Origin: Pseudomonadota bacterium
Lineage (GTDB): Bacteria; Pseudomonadota; Alphaproteobacteria; Acetobacterales; Acetobacteraceae
Length of the DNA stretch: 8,355 nucleotides
Assembly: GCA_021784255.1 (NCBI GenBank)
Contig: JAJXSZ010000126.1
Location: 1 to 8,355 of the forward strand
Direction: 5' to 3'
Notes under the pieces: generated by a model
Told to the model about the DNA's origin: nothing
What the model saw: the letters and a program-made list of their open reading frames with translations, nothing else
The model's database searches: none
Part shown: in pieces, positions 6,166-8,355 of the stretch
Numbering within the stretch: position 1 is the first letter of the stretch
How the letters are laid out: every line of letters begins with the position of its first letter
Made by a program: the position numbers and the translations under genes

Positions 6166-7785
6166 TCAGCCGAGGTTGCATACGCCGCGCAGGGCGGCGT
6201 CGATCGCGGCCTGCGACAAGGCGGAGCGGGCGTAGGCGAGGCCGGCTTCGGCGGCGGTGCGGTTGGCGGCCGCGTCGGCGTGCAGACGCAGAATGGCGGC
6301 GGCGAGACCGGGGGCGTCGTTGGCGATACTGTCCGGCAGCGCCGCGGGCGGAATGCCTTCGGCGCCGATCGGGGTGGTGACGCAGGGCACACCGGCGGCA
6401 AGCGAAGACAGGATCTTGCCTTTCAGTCCGGCACCGAAACGAAGCGGCGCGCAGCTGAGGCGCACCTCGTTCCACAGGCTCATGAGGTTCGGGACCTGGC
6501 CGAGGATCTCCACCCGCGGCGTGGCCCGTGCGGCGAGGCTGGCCGGCAGGTCGGAACCCGCCAGCATCACCCGGATCTCGGGTGCGGCGGCCCAGACCAG
6601 CGGCATCACCGCGTCGAGCAGCAGCAGTGCCGCATCGAGATTGGGCGGATGCCCGTAGGAGCCGACGAAGGCGACACCCCGGCGATCGGCCCAGGGCGCG
6701 GTCGGCGGGGTGAGCGGGACATGCCAGGGGATGACATGCACCGTGGCACCTGGGGCCTCGGCGGCGACGATCGCGGCTTCGGTGTCGGCGTGGACGATGA
6801 CGGCGTCCGCCGCCTCGCTGGCGGCGCGCTCCTGGGCGCGCAGGGCGGCGATCCGCGGCGCGGCGAGCGCGGCCGCGAGCGGAACCGACGCTTCGATTGC
6901 GTATTGGCGGGCGGCGCGCAGATGATGCAGGTCAGCGACGCAGAAGACGAGGCGTGCGTTCGGGCACCAGTCGCGCACCAGGGCGGCATAGCGGCGCATC
7001 ACCGGCAGGCGGTGGATATAGACCAGGTCCACGGTGTCGCCGGCCGCCGCGAGCAATTCCTCGACCGAGGCGATCCAGGGAGCGTGCCAGGCGGTGATGC
7101 CGCGCGCCTCGATCGCGTCGTGCGCCGGGGTGCGGGCCAGGCCGTGGGCCGCGGCGAACTCGACCGCATAGCCGAGGCGGCGCAGCGATTCGAGGTGGGA
7201 GAGGATGGCGTTCGAGCCGGCGTCACGGGCGGCATCGGGCACGCCCTGGTCGAGCGCGATGGCGCGCGGCCTGGTGGCGGTCGCGGCGCCCGCCCTGGAC
7301 CCGACCCCATGACCCCAGCGGGCCAGGAACTGGGTCTGCCGGATGTCGGGTCGGGCAAGGCTGGCCGCCAGACGATCGGCGAGGTCGGCGGCCAGAGCCG
7401 CAGCTTCGGCCGGGGATTGCGCGGCGGCGAGTGCGGCCGCGGTTAGGGCGGCGGCCGGGTCCTGCACCTCCGTTGGGGGCGGCAGGGGCTGGGGCGAACC
7501 GGCCAGGTGCTGCCCGGTGCCGGCGCGCAGCACCGCCACCTCGCTCGCGTGCAACGCCGATGGGAAGCGCAGCACGAAGGCATGTGGACCGATTCCCGCA
7601 CTGTCCAGGTCCGGCCGGTGGAGGGACGCCTCGATCCGCGCCGCGTGAACGCCATCGAGCACGATGTCGAGCTCGACCGGACGATCCGGGTCCGCCTGGT
7701 CGCGCGCCCAGCCGCTGATGCCATCGCGTGCGGCGTGTTCGAGGAGGCCGTCGAGCGGAACCATATTTAGAATCGATTCATGCAT
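6166..7785 (-). CDS. Glycosyltransferase, GT4-like (GT-B fold), with N-terminal GWARD module
   Basis: From the chosen start the protein has 539 residues. Residues about 10-95 (LDGLLEHAARDGISGWARD...HRPDLDSAGIGPHAFVLRFP) form a small beta-rich module that I recall at the front of other Rhodospirillales polysaccharide enzymes. An Ala-rich linker follows at about 105-150. The transferase part includes DAGSNAILSH at 188-197, ADLHHLR near 282-288, FVGSYGHPPNLDAA at 373-386, and FGAGLKGKILSSLAAGVPC from 450, then TTPIGAEGI. The last two are hallmark nucleotide-sugar-binding C-domain motifs of GT4 enzymes. No membrane segment is evident, so it should act in the cytoplasm, moving a sugar from a nucleotide donor to an unknown acceptor. 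The frame is open up to an ATG at 7950. I prefer 7785 because of a nearby AGG and because residues upstream look non-coding; 7764 is another option. Its neighbours suggest surface-protein or surface-polysaccharide glycosylation. Confidence 0.88.
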   Translation of the reverse strand: MHESILNMVPLDGLLEHAARDGISGWARDQADPDRPVELDIVLDGVHAARIEASLHRPDLDSAGIGPHAFVLRFPSALHASEVAVLRAGTGQHLAGSPQPLPPPTEVQDPAAALTAAALAAAQSPAEAAALAADLADRLAASLARPDIRQTQFLARWGHGVGSRAGAATATRPRAIALDQGVPDAARDAGSNAILSHLESLRRLGYAVEFAAAHGLARTPAHDAIEARGITAWHAPWIASVEELLAAAGDTVDLVYIHRLPVMRRYAALVRDWCPNARLVFCVADLHHLRAARQYAIEASVPLAAALAAPRIAALRAQERAASEAADAVIVHADTEAAIVAAEAPGATVHVIPWHVPLTPPTAPWADRRGVAFVGSYGHPPNLDAALLLLDAVMPLVWAAAPEIRVMLAGSDLPASLAARATPRVEILGQVPNLMSLWNEVRLSCAPLRFGAGLKGKILSSLAAGVPCVTTPIGAEGIPPAALPDSIANDAPGLAAAILRLHADAAANRTAAEAGLAYARSALSQAAIDAALRGVCNLG

Positions 7786-7844
7786 CGGACCTACATTGGA
7801 AAGGAGTCCAGCCGGAGTCGAGCGTAAACGAATCGCATTGACTC
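7770..7844. promoter_or_regulatory. Cluster of six GANTC (CcrM-type) sites
   Basis: GANTC occurs at 7770-7774, 7775-7779, 7804-7808, 7815-7819, 7830-7834 and 7840-7844. At the composition of this window one site is expected roughly every 350-400 bases. The first two abut to form the palindrome GAATCGATTC inside the first codons of the glycosyltransferase gene; the others lie in its 5' leader. In alphaproteobacteria GANTC is methylated by CcrM and can tune promoter activity through the cell cycle. Two sites form a direct repeat GGAGTC with 11-base periodicity, so another DNA-binding protein could also be involved. Confidence 0.5.
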
Positions 7845-8065
7845 GATAATTGAGACGCATCGACGCGACGGACGAGGGGCGCGCGGTGGCGGTGCGGACC
7901 GCGCGGAGAAAGCTTTGTGATGAATGGGCTACACACGAGATCGTGATCATGGAAACCGCGCCGCGAGATCACTTAAATGTTGCGATCGGCCAAGAAACCG
8001 GTAGAACGCAGAAACGCATGCTGAGCTGCCCGAAAGGTGGCCGGTAGCAACGTATTGGAGAGATT
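7786..8065. promoter_or_regulatory. Divergent intergenic control region
   Basis: These 280 bases separate the minus-strand glycosyltransferase from the plus-strand gene at 8066 and must hold start signals for both. For the plus strand, TGGAAA (7950-7955) and TTAAAT (7973-7978) are 17 bases apart, each matching four of six consensus bases, so this is only a candidate. It overlaps an inverted repeat, GTGATC (7943-7948) and GATCAC (7967-7972), that could be an operator. CCGGTAG is repeated directly at 7998-8004 and 8041-8047. No convincing gene lies in the region. Confidence 0.35.
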
Positions 8066-8355
8066 ATGGCGACGAACGTAACGCTTCCGGGTAGCGGCGG
8101 GTCGACGGTTACGATTCCGTTTACGTCCTCGCAGGTTGCGGCACTGGCGCAGGCGGCCGGGGCCAACATGGACCAGTTGTCGACGGTTACGGTCGGTGGC
8201 CTGCCGTTCTATACCGTCGAAGACTACACGGGCAGCGTGACGGCGCCAGTGATTGAAGGACAGCTCAACTTCCTCGGCGCCTCGGCCCTCAGCGCCGGGC
8301 TGCTGCCTTCCGGGTTCACCGGCATCGTCGACAGCGCCACCGCCGCGGTCCTCGC
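8066..8355 (+). CDS. N-terminal part of a probable surface/secreted Thr-Gly-rich protein (truncated by window edge)
   Basis: The frame opens with ATG at 8066 behind GGAGAG (8057-8062), a good ribosome binding site three bases away, and stays open for 96 codons to the right edge. The protein begins MATNVTLPGSGGSTVTIPFT and continues with SSQVAALAQAAGANMDQLST, then a stretch ending in LLPSGFTGIVDSATAAVL. I do not recognise a named family with certainty. The short polar start without a Sec or Tat signal, the Thr/Val/Gly-rich beta-type composition and the 'PxGFxxIVD' element resemble, from memory, the N-termini of large beta-strand-repeat or calcium-binding-type exported proteins of Acetobacteraceae. 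The start of the Hint protein (MTTTTISGSHGTAITL) is similar in character though not clearly homologous. It is transcribed divergently from the glycosyltransferase, so shared control and a surface role are plausible but inferred. Confidence 0.75.
   Translation, partial: MATNVTLPGSGGSTVTIPFTSSQVAALAQAAGANMDQLSTVTVGGLPFYTVEDYTGSVTAPVIEGQLNFLGASALSAGLLPSGFTGIVDSATAAVL

Noticed and set aside
6280..7446. Plus-strand open frame antisense to the glycosyltransferase
   Set aside because: It has Arg/Gly/Asp-rich composition and no domain, and the opposite strand carries clear GT4 motifs.
7969..8169. Minus-strand 66-codon frame across the start of the divergent gene
   Set aside because: It has no ribosome binding site and no recognisable product, and it overlaps the well-supported plus-strand start at 8066.

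Overview
The window is high-GC DNA, most likely from an alphaproteobacterium of the Rhodospirillales/Acetobacteraceae type. This is an inference from base composition, from the Hint-domain surface protein, from the glycosyltransferase with its N-terminal 'GWARD' module, and from the Tat-exported family 5 binding proteins. No rRNA, tRNA, CRISPR array, insertion sequence or convincing intrinsic terminator was seen.

Five genes are supported: four on the minus strand and one on the plus strand at the right edge. In minus-strand transcription order they are: a GT4-like glycosyltransferase (7785-6166); a 1100-residue beta-helix repeat protein ending in a Hint (Hedgehog/intein-like) domain (6064-2762); and two tandem paralogous extracytoplasmic binding proteins of ABC transporters, SBP_bac_5 family (2519-951 complete, 854 to below 1 cut by the left edge). 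A divergent gene starts at 8066 on the plus strand and runs off the right edge. It looks like the start of another threonine/glycine-rich surface or secreted protein.

The left third is a tandem gene duplication. Positions 1-about 915 align with 1666-about 2581, with no gap in the coding part; proteins are about 83% identical by hand count over 284 residues. Identity is patchy: some blocks of about 100-140 bases are nearly identical, others have diverged. The copies are separated by a perfect 40-base palindrome that abuts the stop codon of the complete copy. Each copy has a short leader with a hairpin and a G-rich ribosome binding site; in the truncated copy that site is a run of eight G.

The middle is the Hint protein. 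It has two beta-helix arrays, each closed by a similar cap-like segment, then a linker and a Hint domain whose first residue is Cys897. It has no visible Sec or Tat signal and no beta-barrel, so its export route is unclear.

The right part holds the glycosyltransferase and a 280-base divergent control region. That region and the first codons of the glycosyltransferase contain six GANTC sites (the CcrM methylation motif of alphaproteobacteria) within 75 bases. The glycosyltransferase lies between two repeat-type or surface-type proteins, which suggests, without proving, a surface glycoprotein locus. The two binding proteins have no permease or ATPase in view and may belong to a separate transport operon continuing leftward.
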